Below are positions 15,035-24,862 of a stretch of 64,000 nt of DNA, piece by piece (position 1 is the stretch's first letter; every line of letters begins with the position of its first letter). Source of the stretch: Bog-473 sp963836605 (GTDB lineage Bacteria; Actinomycetota; Acidimicrobiia; Acidimicrobiales; RAAP-2); assembly GCA_963836605.1 (NCBI GenBank), contig CAWIKB010000012.1, positions 99,553 through 163,552 on the forward strand, written 5' to 3'. The translations under genes and the position numbers were made by a program. Below the pieces are notes generated by a model that saw nothing but the letters and a program-made list of their open reading frames with translations, did not search any database and was not told where the DNA came from.

Positions 15035-16435
15035 TCAGCCGCCGGACGTCGAGACCAGCTTCTCCGGCGGGGTGCTGACCTTGCCCGTGTACTTCTCGAT
15101 CGAGCCGGAGCCGACGTTGGTCGTCTGAATCGGCCCGACGGGGGTGCCGCCGATCCAACTGCCCGTCGGGGTGACCGCCGGCGGGGCGGTGGTGCTGAGC
15201 TTGACCACCTCGGCCCCCTGGTAGCCGTAGTGCACGCTGCTCGAGTAGGAGAGCGGCACGTAGCCGGGCGTGACGAAGGACTTGCCGTCGTTGGCCAGAG
15301 CGGCCTGCAGGCTGGCCCGGGTCGGGTTCTTCCCGGCGGCCTTCAGGGCCTGGATAAAGGTGTACCCCAACGCGATGCCGTACTGCGTGTTGCCGTCCAG
15401 GCCGGACTTGGCGTAGAGGCTCGGCGCGTACTTCTGCAGGATGTTCTTCTCCACCTGCACCCAGGCGTTGGAGGTGTCGTTCTCCGGGGCGAAGTACGAG
15501 TCGGTGATGGCCCCGTTCAACAGCCCACCGGCGGCGGCGGCCTGCGCGGCGGTGCCGCCACCCTTGGTGGTGAAGGAGGACAGCAGCGGCCCGACCGTCG
15601 GGCCGTCGGCGCCGACATTGGAGAGGACGTACTGCGGGCTGTACCCGATGGCCGCGGCCGGCAGCATGGCCAGCGCCGTGGCGGCGGGAATGGTGGCCAT
15701 GGCCACCACCTGCGCGCCGGCCGCCTTCAGGGCCGCCACCTGGTTGGACAGGGGTCCGGCCAGGGTCGAGGCGTCATAGGTCTGACGCGACACCACCGAC
15801 GAGGACGGGATCTCCATGTTCAGCCCCTTGACGAAGTCCTGGCCGAACTCGTCGCCCTGGGTCAGGTAGCCCACCTTCTCGCCCGCGAAGTGCGCCTTGA
15901 TGTACGCGCCGAGGAGCTTGCCCTCGACCGTGTACGGCGGCTGCCACCCGCTGCTTTCGGGGTACTTCGAGCTGCTCCAGCAATTGCAGCCCGACTCGAT
16001 GAACATCTGCGGGACCTTCTGTGCGTTCAAGAAGCTCTGCACCGCCGTCTGGGTCGGGGTCCCGAGGGAGCCCACGTCGGCGAAGATGTTGTCCTGCAGG
16101 ACCAGCTTCCGGGTCAGGGTGGCGGTATTGGCCGGGTTGTACCCGTCGTCGAGGTACGTGTACTTGATCTTGCGCCCGTTCACCCCGCCGTTGGCGTTGG
16201 CCCAGGCGAAGATGGCCTGCATGGCCGGGGCGATCTCGTCGTAACCCGGCGCGGCCGGGCCGGTGAGCGGCACCGTGGCCCCGATCAGGACCTGGGACGA
16301 CGTCACCCCCGGTGTCGAGGCTGCCCCGGCCGGCGTCGAAGTGGTCACCACCGTCGTGGCCAGGGTCACCCCCAGGGCCCCGGCTGCGATGATGCGCCCC
16401 CATCGTCCGATTGCTCTGTGACTCTTCTGTCTCAT
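15035..16435 (-). CDS. branched-chain amino acid-type ABC transporter substrate-binding protein (LivK/HAAT family)
   Basis: A 466-residue periplasmic-binding-fold (type I) protein exported by a signal peptide (residues 12-41, ...LGVTLATTVVTTSTPAGAAS). The mature start SSQVLIGATVPLTGPAAPGYDEI is the family hallmark. ATG 16435 is preceded by AAGGAG with 5-nt spacing. Last gene of the livG-livF-livH-livM-SBP operon. The family binds Leu/Ile/Val, but also amides, urea or aromatic acids, so the ligand is open. A C-C pair in ESGCNCWSS may form a disulfide. Confidence 0.92.
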   Translation of the reverse strand: MRQKSHRAIGRWGRIIAAGALGVTLATTVVTTSTPAGAASTPGVTSSQVLIGATVPLTGPAAPGYDEIAPAMQAIFAWANANGGVNGRKIKYTYLDDGYNPANTATLTRKLVLQDNIFADVGSLGTPTQTAVQSFLNAQKVPQMFIESGCNCWSSSKYPESSGWQPPYTVEGKLLGAYIKAHFAGEKVGYLTQGDEFGQDFVKGLNMEIPSSSVVSRQTYDASTLAGPLSNQVAALKAAGAQVVAMATIPAATALAMLPAAAIGYSPQYVLSNVGADGPTVGPLLSSFTTKGGGTAAQAAAAGGLLNGAITDSYFAPENDTSNAWVQVEKNILQKYAPSLYAKSGLDGNTQYGIALGYTFIQALKAAGKNPTRASLQAALANDGKSFVTPGYVPLSYSSSVHYGYQGAEVVKLSTTAPPAVTPTGSWIGGTPVGPIQTTNVGSGSIEKYTGKVSTPPEKLVSTSGG

Positions 16436-16445
16436 CACTGCTCCT

Positions 16446-17597
16446 TTACTCACGCTGATACTCACGCTGAACCGCACTGTCTTCCCCATCTCCCAACTGT
16501 CCTGTGAGCAACGGCCCCCGGGAGGGCGACCAGCGGCCCGCCAGGTAGCCCCACCCCTTGCGCAGCCCCCCCTGGATCCCCGACGGCGCCGCGATCATGA
16601 CGACGATCAACACCACGCCGAAGATGATGGTGGCCAAGTACGCGTTGGCCCCGCTGCCCAGGTTGAAGTGGCCCGAGAGTGAGGTCGACCACTGCGGCAG
16701 GTAGACCAGCAGCACGCCACCCCACACCATGCCGATGAGGGTGCCGGTGCCGCCCAGCACCATGGCGGCCAACAACTGGATGGACAGCGTCAGGGGGAAC
16801 TCCCCCGTGTTGACCACGCCGGTGGAGAGCCCGAGGAACGCCCCGGCCAGCCCCGCGCAGCCGGCACTGATCACGAACGCGGTCACCTTGGTGCGGGCCA
16901 CGTGGATGCCGGCCAGCGACGCCGCGATCTCGTCGTCGCGCACGGCCCGGAACGAGCGGCCGAAGCGGCTGGCCAGCAGGTTGGCCAACAGCACCAGGGT
17001 GAGCAGGGCCCCCCCGATCTCGATCCAGGCCAGCCATTGCTCGGGGTTGATCGTGCCCGGCGCCGTCGGCACGATGGTGGTGAGCCCCTGATCGCCGCCG
17101 AAGACCGAGTTCCACTTGTCGGCGATGGGAGGCAGGGCCAGCGCCAGCAGCAGGGTCATGCCGGCCAGGTAGGGGCCCTTGAGCCGGGTGGCCGGGATCC
17201 CGATGGCCAGGCCCAGGACGGCGGCGGCGCCGATGGCGGCCAGCAATTCGATGAAGAAGTTCAGCTGGGTGTGGGTCATGAGCAGGGCCACGGTGTAGGC
17301 CCCCACCGCCATGAAGGCCCCGTTGCCCAGCGAGATCTGCCCGTTGACCCCGGTGAGCAGGCTCAACCCGGCCAGGGCGATCACGTACAAGGCGATCTCC
17401 CCGACCAGGAAATCGTTGTAGGGGCTCAGCCGGATGGTGATGACGTACAAGACGCCGGCGCCCACCAGCGCACACAGCACATGCCGGAGTAAGGGTTGCC
17501 GGGGCAACCGGAGGTGGCGGGACCAGGCCTGGCGCGGCGGCCCAACCGACGGCGCGGAGGCGTCCGGGGCGACGTCGGGGGAGGCGACCTGGGTCAT
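16446..17597 (-). CDS. livM: LivM-type ABC transporter permease
   Basis: A 383-residue inner membrane permease with about 8-10 hydrophobic segments. The LivM signature GVNGQISLGNGAFMAVGAY and the cytoplasmic coupling loop RFGRSFRAVRDDEIAASLAGI are intact. It pairs with the LivH-type permease to form the membrane channel. The start lies 1 nt after the livH stop. A Pro/Ala-rich N-terminal extension of about 30 residues precedes the first membrane helix. Confidence 0.93.
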   Translation of the reverse strand: MTQVASPDVAPDASAPSVGPPRQAWSRHLRLPRQPLLRHVLCALVGAGVLYVITIRLSPYNDFLVGEIALYVIALAGLSLLTGVNGQISLGNGAFMAVGAYTVALLMTHTQLNFFIELLAAIGAAAVLGLAIGIPATRLKGPYLAGMTLLLALALPPIADKWNSVFGGDQGLTTIVPTAPGTINPEQWLAWIEIGGALLTLVLLANLLASRFGRSFRAVRDDEIAASLAGIHVARTKVTAFVISAGCAGLAGAFLGLSTGVVNTGEFPLTLSIQLLAAMVLGGTGTLIGMVWGGVLLVYLPQWSTSLSGHFNLGSGANAYLATIIFGVVLIVVMIAAPSGIQGGLRKGWGYLAGRWSPSRGPLLTGQLGDGEDSAVQREYQRE

Positions 17598-17598
17598 C

Positions 17599-18477
17599 TC
17601 ACACCCGCCTTGCCGCGGGTCGGGCGAAGATGCCCTCGGGCCGGAGCATCAGGGCCACCGTCAGCAGCACCAGCGCGCCCAGGGGTTGGAGCCCCGAGCC
17701 CAGGTAGCCGCCGACATAGGAAATGGTGAGGCCGGTGATGAGGCCACCGATCAACGCGCCGACCGGGCTCTCCAGTCCGCCCACCACCGCCGCGGTGAAG
17801 GCATAGACCAGGATCAGGTCCATGAAGTAGGGCCCGAACGAACTGGTCGGCGCCACCAGCAGGCCCGACAGGGCGCCGGCCACACCGGCCAGGGCCCAGC
17901 CCAGCGTCAGGAGGAGGCCCACCCGCACCCCGAGCAGGCGCGAGATCTCGGCCGCGAAGGCCGAGGCCCGCATGCGCAGGCCGAGCGAGGTGGCCCGGAA
18001 CAAGAAGAGGGTGGCCCCCATGAGCAGGAGGACGGCCACCAGGACGAAGACGTCGAAGTGTGAGAAGGCGATCTTGGTGTGCCCGATGGTCAGCCCGGTC
18101 TGCGAGTACGGGCCGGGGAAGGCCCGGCTCGAGTTGCCGTAGATGGCCCCGGCCATTCCCTCGATCACCACCAGCAGGCCGATGGTGACGATGACCGGAT
18201 TGAGCTCGGACCGTCCTTGGAGGGGACGGATCAGGACCCGCTCGACCAGCCCGCCGAAGACGAACCCGATGACCAGCACGGCCACGAAGGCCCACCAGTA
18301 GCCCCAGCCCTTGTTGAGCAGGCTCGAGGCGATGAAGGTGGTCATCATGGCCATGGCGCCCTGGGCGAAGTTGATGATCTTGGTGGCCCGGAAAACCAGC
18401 ACCAGGGCCAGGGCCAGCGAGGCGAAGATCATGCCCTCGGTCAGGCCGTTGAGCGTGATGTTGACGAAGAGACTCAC
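17599..18477 (-). CDS. livH: LivH-type ABC transporter permease
   Basis: A 292-residue permease with about eight transmembrane helices. N-terminal NGLTEGMIFASLALALVLVFRATKIINFAQGAM is the LivH signature for the first helices, and the EAA-like loop MRASAFAAEISRLLGV follows. It forms the transmembrane dimer with the LivM-type protein. Ten base pairs separate it from the upstream ATPase gene. Confidence 0.93.
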   Translation of the reverse strand: MSLFVNITLNGLTEGMIFASLALALVLVFRATKIINFAQGAMAMMTTFIASSLLNKGWGYWWAFVAVLVIGFVFGGLVERVLIRPLQGRSELNPVIVTIGLLVVIEGMAGAIYGNSSRAFPGPYSQTGLTIGHTKIAFSHFDVFVLVAVLLLMGATLFLFRATSLGLRMRASAFAAEISRLLGVRVGLLLTLGWALAGVAGALSGLLVAPTSSFGPYFMDLILVYAFTAAVVGGLESPVGALIGGLITGLTISYVGGYLGSGLQPLGALVLLTVALMLRPEGIFARPAARRV

Positions 18478-18486
18478 CCTGCCCCC

Positions 18487-19194
18487 TCAGAACCCCAGGT
18501 AGTGGTGGCGCAGGTCGCTGTCGGCCGCGACCGCCTCGGCCGAATCGGACACCACCACCTCGCCCAGGTTGAGCACCACCGCGTGGTGGGACACCGACAG
18601 CGCGCTGCGGGCGTTCTGCTCCACCAGCACCACTGCCATGTCCGTCCCCACCGTGTGGGCGCGCAGCACCCCCATGAGCTGAGCCGTGACCAGGGGCGCC
18701 AGGCCCAACGACGGCTCATCGAGCAGGAGCAGCCGCGGGCGCGAGATCAGGGCCCGGCCGATGACCAGCATCTGTCGCTCCCCACCCGAGAGCGTCGAGG
18801 CATGGCGGCGGCGTAGGCCACCGAGTTGCGGGAAGAGCTCGTAGGTCGACTCCATGGCCGCGTGGCGCTGGCGGCGCCCGATGCCCCAGAGGGTGGCCAG
18901 GTGGAGATTCTCCTCCACCGTCAACTCCTCAATGATCCCCCGCCCCTCGGGCACGTGGGCCACGCCGCGCCGGGCCACGTTCTCGACTGCTCGGCCCAGG
19001 AGCTGTGCGCCCTCGAAACGGACCGAGCCCGAGCGCGACTTGACCAGGCCGCTGATGGTGCGGAGCAGCGTGGTCTTGCCGGCGCCGTTGGCTCCGAGCA
19101 CCGCCGTGATGGCGCCGGGCTCGGCTGAGAAGGTCACCGACCGCAGCGCGTTGACGGCCCCGTAGGAGACGCTGAGATCCTTGACCTCAAGCAT
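18487..19194 (-). CDS. livF: LivF-type ABC transporter ATP-binding protein
   Basis: A 235-residue nucleotide-binding subunit. Walker A is GANGAGKTT, the signature LSGGERQML and Walker B LLLLDEPSLGLAP; VEQNA is the switch region. It energises import with the LivG-type subunit. ATG 19194 overlaps the end of livG by 8 bp; an alternative upstream start would add a Pro-rich, non-homologous extension. Confidence 0.94.
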   Translation of the reverse strand: MLEVKDLSVSYGAVNALRSVTFSAEPGAITAVLGANGAGKTTLLRTISGLVKSRSGSVRFEGAQLLGRAVENVARRGVAHVPEGRGIIEELTVEENLHLATLWGIGRRQRHAAMESTYELFPQLGGLRRRHASTLSGGERQMLVIGRALISRPRLLLLDEPSLGLAPLVTAQLMGVLRAHTVGTDMAVVLVEQNARSALSVSHHAVVLNLGEVVVSDSAEAVAADSDLRHHYLGF

Positions 19195-20077
19195 GGTCGG
19201 ACGTCCCGGAACCCTCGGTGGATCGCTCGGTGGAAGGGTCGGTGGAAGGGTCGGCGGCCCCATCGGTGGACCCGACGACCTCGGTGCCCAGATAGGCCGT
19301 GGTGACCTCGCTGTTGGCCCGCACCACCTCCGGCGTGCCGTCGGCGATGACCTGGCCGAAGTTGAGCACGACGAGCCGGTCGCACACCGACATGACCAGG
19401 TCCATGTGGTGCTCGACCACCAGCACGCCCATCCGCGCGCCGAGACTGCGGATCAGTGACGCCAGGTCGTCGATCTCCTGGCTCGAGAGACCACTGGCCG
19501 GCTCGTCGAGCAGGAGGAGGCTGGGCTCGGCGATCAGGACGCGGGCCAGCGCGGTCCGCTTCGCGATGGCGTAGGGCAGCACCGCCGGGTAGTGCTGCGC
19601 GTAACCGCCCACGCCGAGCTCGTCGAGCAGCTGGCGGGCCCGGTCGGCCACCCGTCGCTCCTCCCGGCTGGAACGCCAGATGCCCAGAAAGGCCGAACCG
19701 ATGTCGGCGTGCCGGGATGCCTGCGCACCGGCCATGACATTCTCCAACACCGTCAACCCGGCGAAGAGGCCCACACCCTGGAGCGTGCGGGCGATCCCGA
19801 GCTTGGTCAGGCCATGGGGATGGATGCGGAGCAGGGAGGACCCGCCGAAGGTGACGGTTCCCGAGTCGGCCCGCACGAATCCCGAGATGACGTTGAAGAG
19901 CGTGGTCTTGCCGGCGCCGTTGGGCCCGATCACCCCGACAATCTCGCCCTGGTCGGCCGACATGGAAACGTTGTCGAGAGCGAGGAGTCCCCCGAAGCGC
20001 ACACCCAGCTCCTCGACGAGCAGCGTCTTTCCCTTGCCCTCGGCGCGGGGGGCCGGCGCGGCTTCGACCGAGGTCAC
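19187..20077 (-). CDS. livG: LivG-type ABC transporter ATP-binding protein with atypical signature
   Basis: A 296-residue nucleotide-binding subunit, first gene of the operon. Walker A GPNGAGKTT and Walker B LLLLDEPASGLSS are normal. The ABC signature, usually LSGGQ or LPYG-x2-KR, reads LPYAIAKRTALARVL, with Ala in place of the invariant Gly. The C-terminal tail is a low-complexity series of ST-D-P/E-R units (STDPSTERSTEGS) encoded by a short DNA repeat near 19213-19265. GTG start. Coupled to livF by an 8-bp overlap. Confidence 0.9.
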   Translation of the reverse strand: MTSVEAAPAPRAEGKGKTLLVEELGVRFGGLLALDNVSMSADQGEIVGVIGPNGAGKTTLFNVISGFVRADSGTVTFGGSSLLRIHPHGLTKLGIARTLQGVGLFAGLTVLENVMAGAQASRHADIGSAFLGIWRSSREERRVADRARQLLDELGVGGYAQHYPAVLPYAIAKRTALARVLIAEPSLLLLDEPASGLSSQEIDDLASLIRSLGARMGVLVVEHHMDLVMSVCDRLVVLNFGQVIADGTPEVVRANSEVTTAYLGTEVVGSTDGAADPSTDPSTERSTEGSGTSDHA

Positions 20078-20152
20078 CTAACCGCCTGCGCCCGAAGCGA
20101 GGCTAAAAGAATGCACACTCGTTCAGCGGCATTTCCAACCCACCCCCATTCG

Positions 20153-20168
20153 TGTCAATTGTGTGACA
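20153..20168 (-). promoter_or_regulatory. inverted repeat TGTCA-N6-TGACA overlapping a -35 box
   Basis: The two half-sites TGTCA and TGACA are separated by 6 bp. On the minus strand the left half contains TTGACA (20153-20158), a consensus -35 hexamer about 76 bp before the livG start. It is a candidate operator for a GntR- or TetR-type repressor of the transporter; no regulator gene lies next to it. Confidence 0.45.
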
Positions 20169-20240
20169 GTACCGAGAAGGTACCCCCATGTCGTCGTGGC
20201 CAAACCACGGAGCCGCCCCGATCCGGACGGGTGCCCGCCC

Positions 20241-20305
20241 TCACAACGCCTCTCACAACGCCCCTGTCACACCGCCCGGTTCACAACGCCCCCCTTCACA
20301 ACGCC
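20241..20305 (+). repeat. five iteron-like direct repeats TCACAACGCC
   Basis: Copies start at 20241, 20253, 20267 (variant TCACACCGCC), 20281 and 20296. Spacing is 12-15 bp, so they are not a simple tandem array. They lie about 165-230 bp upstream of livG and could bind a regulator in series. Confidence 0.6.
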
Positions 20306-20391
20306 CCCCATTGCCCCATTCCCCCGCGGTGGAGTGGTGCGGGGACCGTCAATTCAGCCATCTCGGTACGCGGGGACCGGCGGTTGAGCGG

Positions 20392-21465
20392 TCAGGGCAG
20401 GACGTAGTGCAGCGTCCCGCGCAGATAGTTCAGGACCGCTTGCGAGAGGACTTCGCCGCCGGCGGGGGTCATGTGGGTCCCGTCCGGTGTGCGGACGTTG
20501 ATCACCTGCCCCGACGCGTTGGTGATGAAGGCGGTGTAGGAGCCGGGGGGGTTGCCGAGCAGGGACCAGCTGCTGATGTAGGCGACCGGGGGCTTGGCCA
20601 ACGCGGCCTGCTGCTGGACGATCGTGTTGAGATCGCCCATCTGGGAGGACAGGCCCGGGTTCTGCATCGGCGGCATGCCGACCCAGATCACCTTCGCTCC
20701 CCCGCTCTGTGCCACCTGCATGAAGGCCGCCACCCGGGCCGCGTACATCTGGTTCCACTGCGGTGAGGTGTAGGGGACGTCGGGGGGGCCCGGGAAGTCC
20801 TGGGGGTCGTTGGCGCCGATCATGATGACCACCACCTGGGGCTTGACCTTGGCCAGGTCGGCCTGCAACTCTGCCGGCCAGTTGAAGTAGTCGGGGCGGG
20901 TGAGTCCCGTGCTCTCGTGCCCGTCCAGGGTGGCGGTGACCACGCCGGTGTTGGACATGTCGTTCTGCAGCGGGCCCCCCAGGTCCAGCCCGAGCGAATC
21001 ACCCACGATGAGCACCCGCAGGGGGTTGGCTGCGCTCGGGTGGAGCGCGCTGACCGCGGGGATCGCGGTGGTCGGCGTGGTCTCCCCGGCCGGGTGGGTG
21101 ATCGGCGTTGTCCCCCCGGCCGGCGGGTGGCCGTGCTGTGGTCTCGGGCCCAGGGTGCTGAAGCTCGAGCCGTTGCCGGGACGGTTGCCCGATCTCCCGG
21201 TGGCTGCGTCGGTCTCCGAGACGATGTGCGAGAGCTGCAGCCCGCGGCTGGTGGCGGCGATCGGCCCCAGAAGGTCGAGCGCCAGGGTGCGGCGCGCGCC
21301 GACCGGCGAGACTTGGGCGTTGTGCTGCAGGGTGGGTGCGAAGAGCAGGAGCCACACGGCGAACGCCACGACACAGATCAGCAGCACGCGGGTCCACGGC
21401 AGCCGCCGCCGGGTGGCGGCCACCTCGGCGGGGGCCTTCTCGGTCGGTGGCGAGGTCTCGACCAT
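20392..21465 (-). CDS. DUF459/SGNH-type membrane-anchored hydrolase
   Basis: A 357-residue protein with one N-terminal membrane segment (VLLICVVAFAVWLLLFAP near residue 30) and an extracytoplasmic SGNH domain from about residue 150: block I GDSLGLDLG (Ser), block III MIGANDPQ, block V DGTHMTPAG (Asp and His). A Pro/Thr-rich linker joins them. SGNH proteins next to MBOAT acyltransferases transfer or remove acyl (often acetyl) groups on envelope polysaccharides. It starts 2 bp after the MBOAT stop, so the two are one operon. Confidence 0.85.
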   Translation of the reverse strand: MVETSPPTEKAPAEVAATRRRLPWTRVLLICVVAFAVWLLLFAPTLQHNAQVSPVGARRTLALDLLGPIAATSRGLQLSHIVSETDAATGRSGNRPGNGSSFSTLGPRPQHGHPPAGGTTPITHPAGETTPTTAIPAVSALHPSAANPLRVLIVGDSLGLDLGGPLQNDMSNTGVVTATLDGHESTGLTRPDYFNWPAELQADLAKVKPQVVVIMIGANDPQDFPGPPDVPYTSPQWNQMYAARVAAFMQVAQSGGAKVIWVGMPPMQNPGLSSQMGDLNTIVQQQAALAKPPVAYISSWSLLGNPPGSYTAFITNASGQVINVRTPDGTHMTPAGGEVLSQAVLNYLRGTLHYVLP

Positions 21466-21467
21466 GC

Positions 21468-22895
21468 TCAGAACCGGTAGTAGATGAAGGGCGCCACGCC
21501 GGCCGGGCCGAAGGTGGTGGTGACGAGCAGGGCGAACGAGAGCACCCCGATTTGTATCGCAGTGTGCTGCCGGGAAAACGTCGCCTGGAGTTTGGCCACG
21601 TTCACCGTGGGCACGTACTGCAAGGCGATCGAGCCCAGCACAATCGCCAGCAGGAGGGGCGTGACCAGGGGTGATGGCTGCCCCCACCCCGAGAAGAGGC
21701 GACCGAGGACGGCGAAGGCCTGGGACAGGCCCGACGCGTTGAAGAACACCCAGCACAGGCTGACGAACTGGAAGGTCCAGAAGCGCTGGTTCCAGATCCG
21801 CACGGGCCCTTGCGCCACCGGGGGTAATCCTCTCGCCACGCGCCGCGATCGGCGCAGGTGCCCCACCACCTGCCCGGCGCCGTGCAGGGCGCCCCAGAAC
21901 ACGAACGTCCACGCGGCGCCGTGCCACAACCCGCCCAGCACCATGGTGATCATGATGTTGCGCATGGTCTTCCCGTCGGAGCCGCTGCTCCCGCCCAGCG
22001 GGATGTAGAGATAGTCCCGCAGCCAGCGCGACAGCGTGATGTGCCAGCGCCGCCAGAAGTCCTGCAGGTTCTGGGCGCTGTAGGGCGCGTCGAAGTTGAT
22101 GGGGAAGCGGATGCCCAGGAGCAGGGCCAGCCCGATGGCGATGTCGGTGTACCCGCTGAAGTCGCAGTAGATCTGCACGCCGTAGCCCCATGCCGCCAGG
22201 ATCGCCTCGGGGGCGGAGTGCTGCGACGGGTCGGTGAAGACCGGGGTGACGATGGCAGTGGCCACGTACGACGAAATGACCACCTTCTTGAACAGCCCGG
22301 CCATGATCAACCACAGGGCCCGGGAGTAGTCGATGTTGTTGGGGTCCCGTCGCTTCCGCAGCTGGGGCAGGAGCTCGTTGCCGCGCACGATCGGCCCGGC
22401 CAGCAGGTGGGGGAAGAACGAGAGGTAGAGGGCCAGGTCCAGCGGTCGTGCCGGCTCCAGCTCGCGACGGTAGATGTCGACCACGTAGCTCACGGCCATG
22501 AAGGTGAAGAACGAGATGGCGATCGGGAGCGCGACCTGCAGCAGCGGCACGGCGCGGCCGAGCCCGACCACATGGGTCAGGTTGTCCAGGTTGACCGAGA
22601 CGAAGCCGTAGTACTTGAACCACCCGAGCAGGCCGAGCAGGGCGACGACGGACAGGCCCATGGCCCAGCGACGGCTCCGCTCGCTGTGCGTCGCCGTGAT
22701 GATCTCCCCGCCGGCGAAGGTGATCGCCGTGGTGGCGAGAAGGAGGAGGCAGTAGCTCCACCCCACCCAGCCGTAGAAGAAGTAGCTCAGCCCGATCATG
22801 GACAGCTTCCATGGACCCGCGTAGGGGTTGAGCAGCCAATTCACCGTGAAGGCGATGGCGAAGAAGATGGCGAAATCGAAGGTGGGAAAGAGCAT
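21468..22895 (-). CDS. MBOAT family O-acyltransferase (AlgI-like)
   Basis: A 475-residue polytopic membrane enzyme with about 11-12 helices. The MBOAT signature NLQDFWRRWHITLSRWLRDY and the catalytic His region GGLWHGAAWTFVFWGALHG are intact. AlgI/PatA-type members carry acetyl groups across the membrane to acylate polysaccharides, working with an SGNH partner, here the next gene. ATG 22895 begins MLFPTFDFAIFF, the typical N terminus; the frame upstream reads through a DNA repeat and is not used. Confidence 0.93.
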   Translation of the reverse strand: MLFPTFDFAIFFAIAFTVNWLLNPYAGPWKLSMIGLSYFFYGWVGWSYCLLLLATTAITFAGGEIITATHSERSRRWAMGLSVVALLGLLGWFKYYGFVSVNLDNLTHVVGLGRAVPLLQVALPIAISFFTFMAVSYVVDIYRRELEPARPLDLALYLSFFPHLLAGPIVRGNELLPQLRKRRDPNNIDYSRALWLIMAGLFKKVVISSYVATAIVTPVFTDPSQHSAPEAILAAWGYGVQIYCDFSGYTDIAIGLALLLGIRFPINFDAPYSAQNLQDFWRRWHITLSRWLRDYLYIPLGGSSGSDGKTMRNIMITMVLGGLWHGAAWTFVFWGALHGAGQVVGHLRRSRRVARGLPPVAQGPVRIWNQRFWTFQFVSLCWVFFNASGLSQAFAVLGRLFSGWGQPSPLVTPLLLAIVLGSIALQYVPTVNVAKLQATFSRQHTAIQIGVLSFALLVTTTFGPAGVAPFIYYRF

Positions 22896-22930
22896 GTCGG
22901 GGCGGTCGGAAAACTCAGCCGACTGTACTG

Positions 22931-22990
22931 CCGGCCTCAGGCCGGACTGCGCCATGCCACGGGACTTCCGGCCTCAGGCCGGACTGCGCC
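22931..22990 (-). repeat. two 23-bp direct repeats, each with a hairpin
   Basis: Copies at 22931-22953 and 22968-22990 (period 37). Each contains CCGGCC-TCA-GGCCGG, able to form a 6-bp hairpin. They sit between the etfA stop and the MBOAT start and may act as a double terminator of the etf operon or be a REP-like element. Confidence 0.55.
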
Positions 22991-23043
22991 TCGCCGCGGG
23001 CCGGTCCGGCGCGGCGCGCGCCCCCACCCGGCCCCCGTCCGCG

Positions 23044-24012
<969 letters not shown>

Positions 24013-24013
24013 C

Positions 24014-24790
24014 TCAGATCACTTTCAATTGCTCGAGGAAGGCCACGATGCGCTCGGCACCGTCCCCTTCGTCCACCACGATCTCACCGGCCGCACGCGA
24101 CTCGGCCTCGGCCACCTCGGTGATCTCCTGACCACTCCCGGCCGTACCCACCTGCGACGCCTCGAGGCCGAGGTCGGCCACGGTGAGGTTGTCGACCGGC
24201 TTCGACTTGGCCGCCATGATGCCCTTGAAGGAGGGGTAGCGGGGCTCGACCACACCGGCGGTCACCGTGACCACCGCGGGCATCGGGCAGACCACCTCGT
24301 CGTATCCCGCTTCGGTCTGGCGCTCCACCTTGACCGAGCTGCCGTCGATGGCGATGGACTTGGCGAAGGTCACCGAGGGCAGCCCGAGCAGTTCGGCCAC
24401 CTGCACCGGCACCGTCCCGGTGTAGCCGTCGGTCGATTCGGTGGCCATCACGACCAGGTCGGGATTGGCCCGCTTGATGGCGGCCGCCAGCACCTTGGCC
24501 GTCCCCAGCGCGTCGCTCCCGGCCAGGGCGTCGTCGCTGATCAGGATGGCCCGGGCCGCACCCATGGCCAGCCCGGTGCGCAGGCCCGAGGTCTCCCCAC
24601 CGGGCGCCATCGACACCAGGGTGACCTCGTCCCCCTCGCCCCCAGCGAGTTGCAGGGCCATCTCGACCCCGTAGTTGTCGGAGTCGTCCATGATCAGTTT
24701 GCCGGTCCTCACCAGAGTCTTGGTGTCGGGATCGAGGGCGCCCGGGGCGACCGGATCGGGGATCTGTTTGACGCAAACGGCGATGTTCAT
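24014..24790 (-). CDS. etfB: electron transfer flavoprotein beta subunit
   Basis: A 258-residue AMP-binding subunit of ETF. It begins MNIAVCVKQIPDP and contains ESTDGYTGTVPVQVAELLGLP and the recognition-loop region VVEPRYPSFKGIMAAKSKP. ATG 24790 is favoured; an in-frame upstream start would add 13 residues that do not resemble the family. First gene of the etfBA operon; AAGGA precedes the start. Confidence 0.97.
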   Translation of the reverse strand: MNIAVCVKQIPDPVAPGALDPDTKTLVRTGKLIMDDSDNYGVEMALQLAGGEGDEVTLVSMAPGGETSGLRTGLAMGAARAILISDDALAGSDALGTAKVLAAAIKRANPDLVVMATESTDGYTGTVPVQVAELLGLPSVTFAKSIAIDGSSVKVERQTEAGYDEVVCPMPAVVTVTAGVVEPRYPSFKGIMAAKSKPVDNLTVADLGLEASQVGTAGSGQEITEVAEAESRAAGEIVVDEGDGAERIVAFLEQLKVI

Positions 24791-24862
24791 GGCTAGCCAT
24801 CCTTCACGACGGAAGCGGTGTCTCGCCATTCGGGCGCCCCAACGGGCATTGGGGCCGTCGGG

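Larger units (their letters stand above)
20078..20391. other. 314-bp upstream region of the liv operon
   Basis: No gene is seen. It holds a -35-like TTGACA with an inverted repeat (20153-20168) close to livG, and five short direct repeats at 20241-20305. The rest is C-rich. Confidence 0.6.

Noticed and set aside
20241..20305. CRISPR array
   Set aside because: The repeats are only 10 bp with 2-5 bp between copies and no cas gene is near.
20392..22839. A single open frame of about 815 codons on the minus strand across the SGNH and MBOAT genes
   Set aside because: Only the part after 21465 encodes a family-like protein. The first two thirds is the wrong frame of MBOAT and reads as low-complexity R/G/P sequence.
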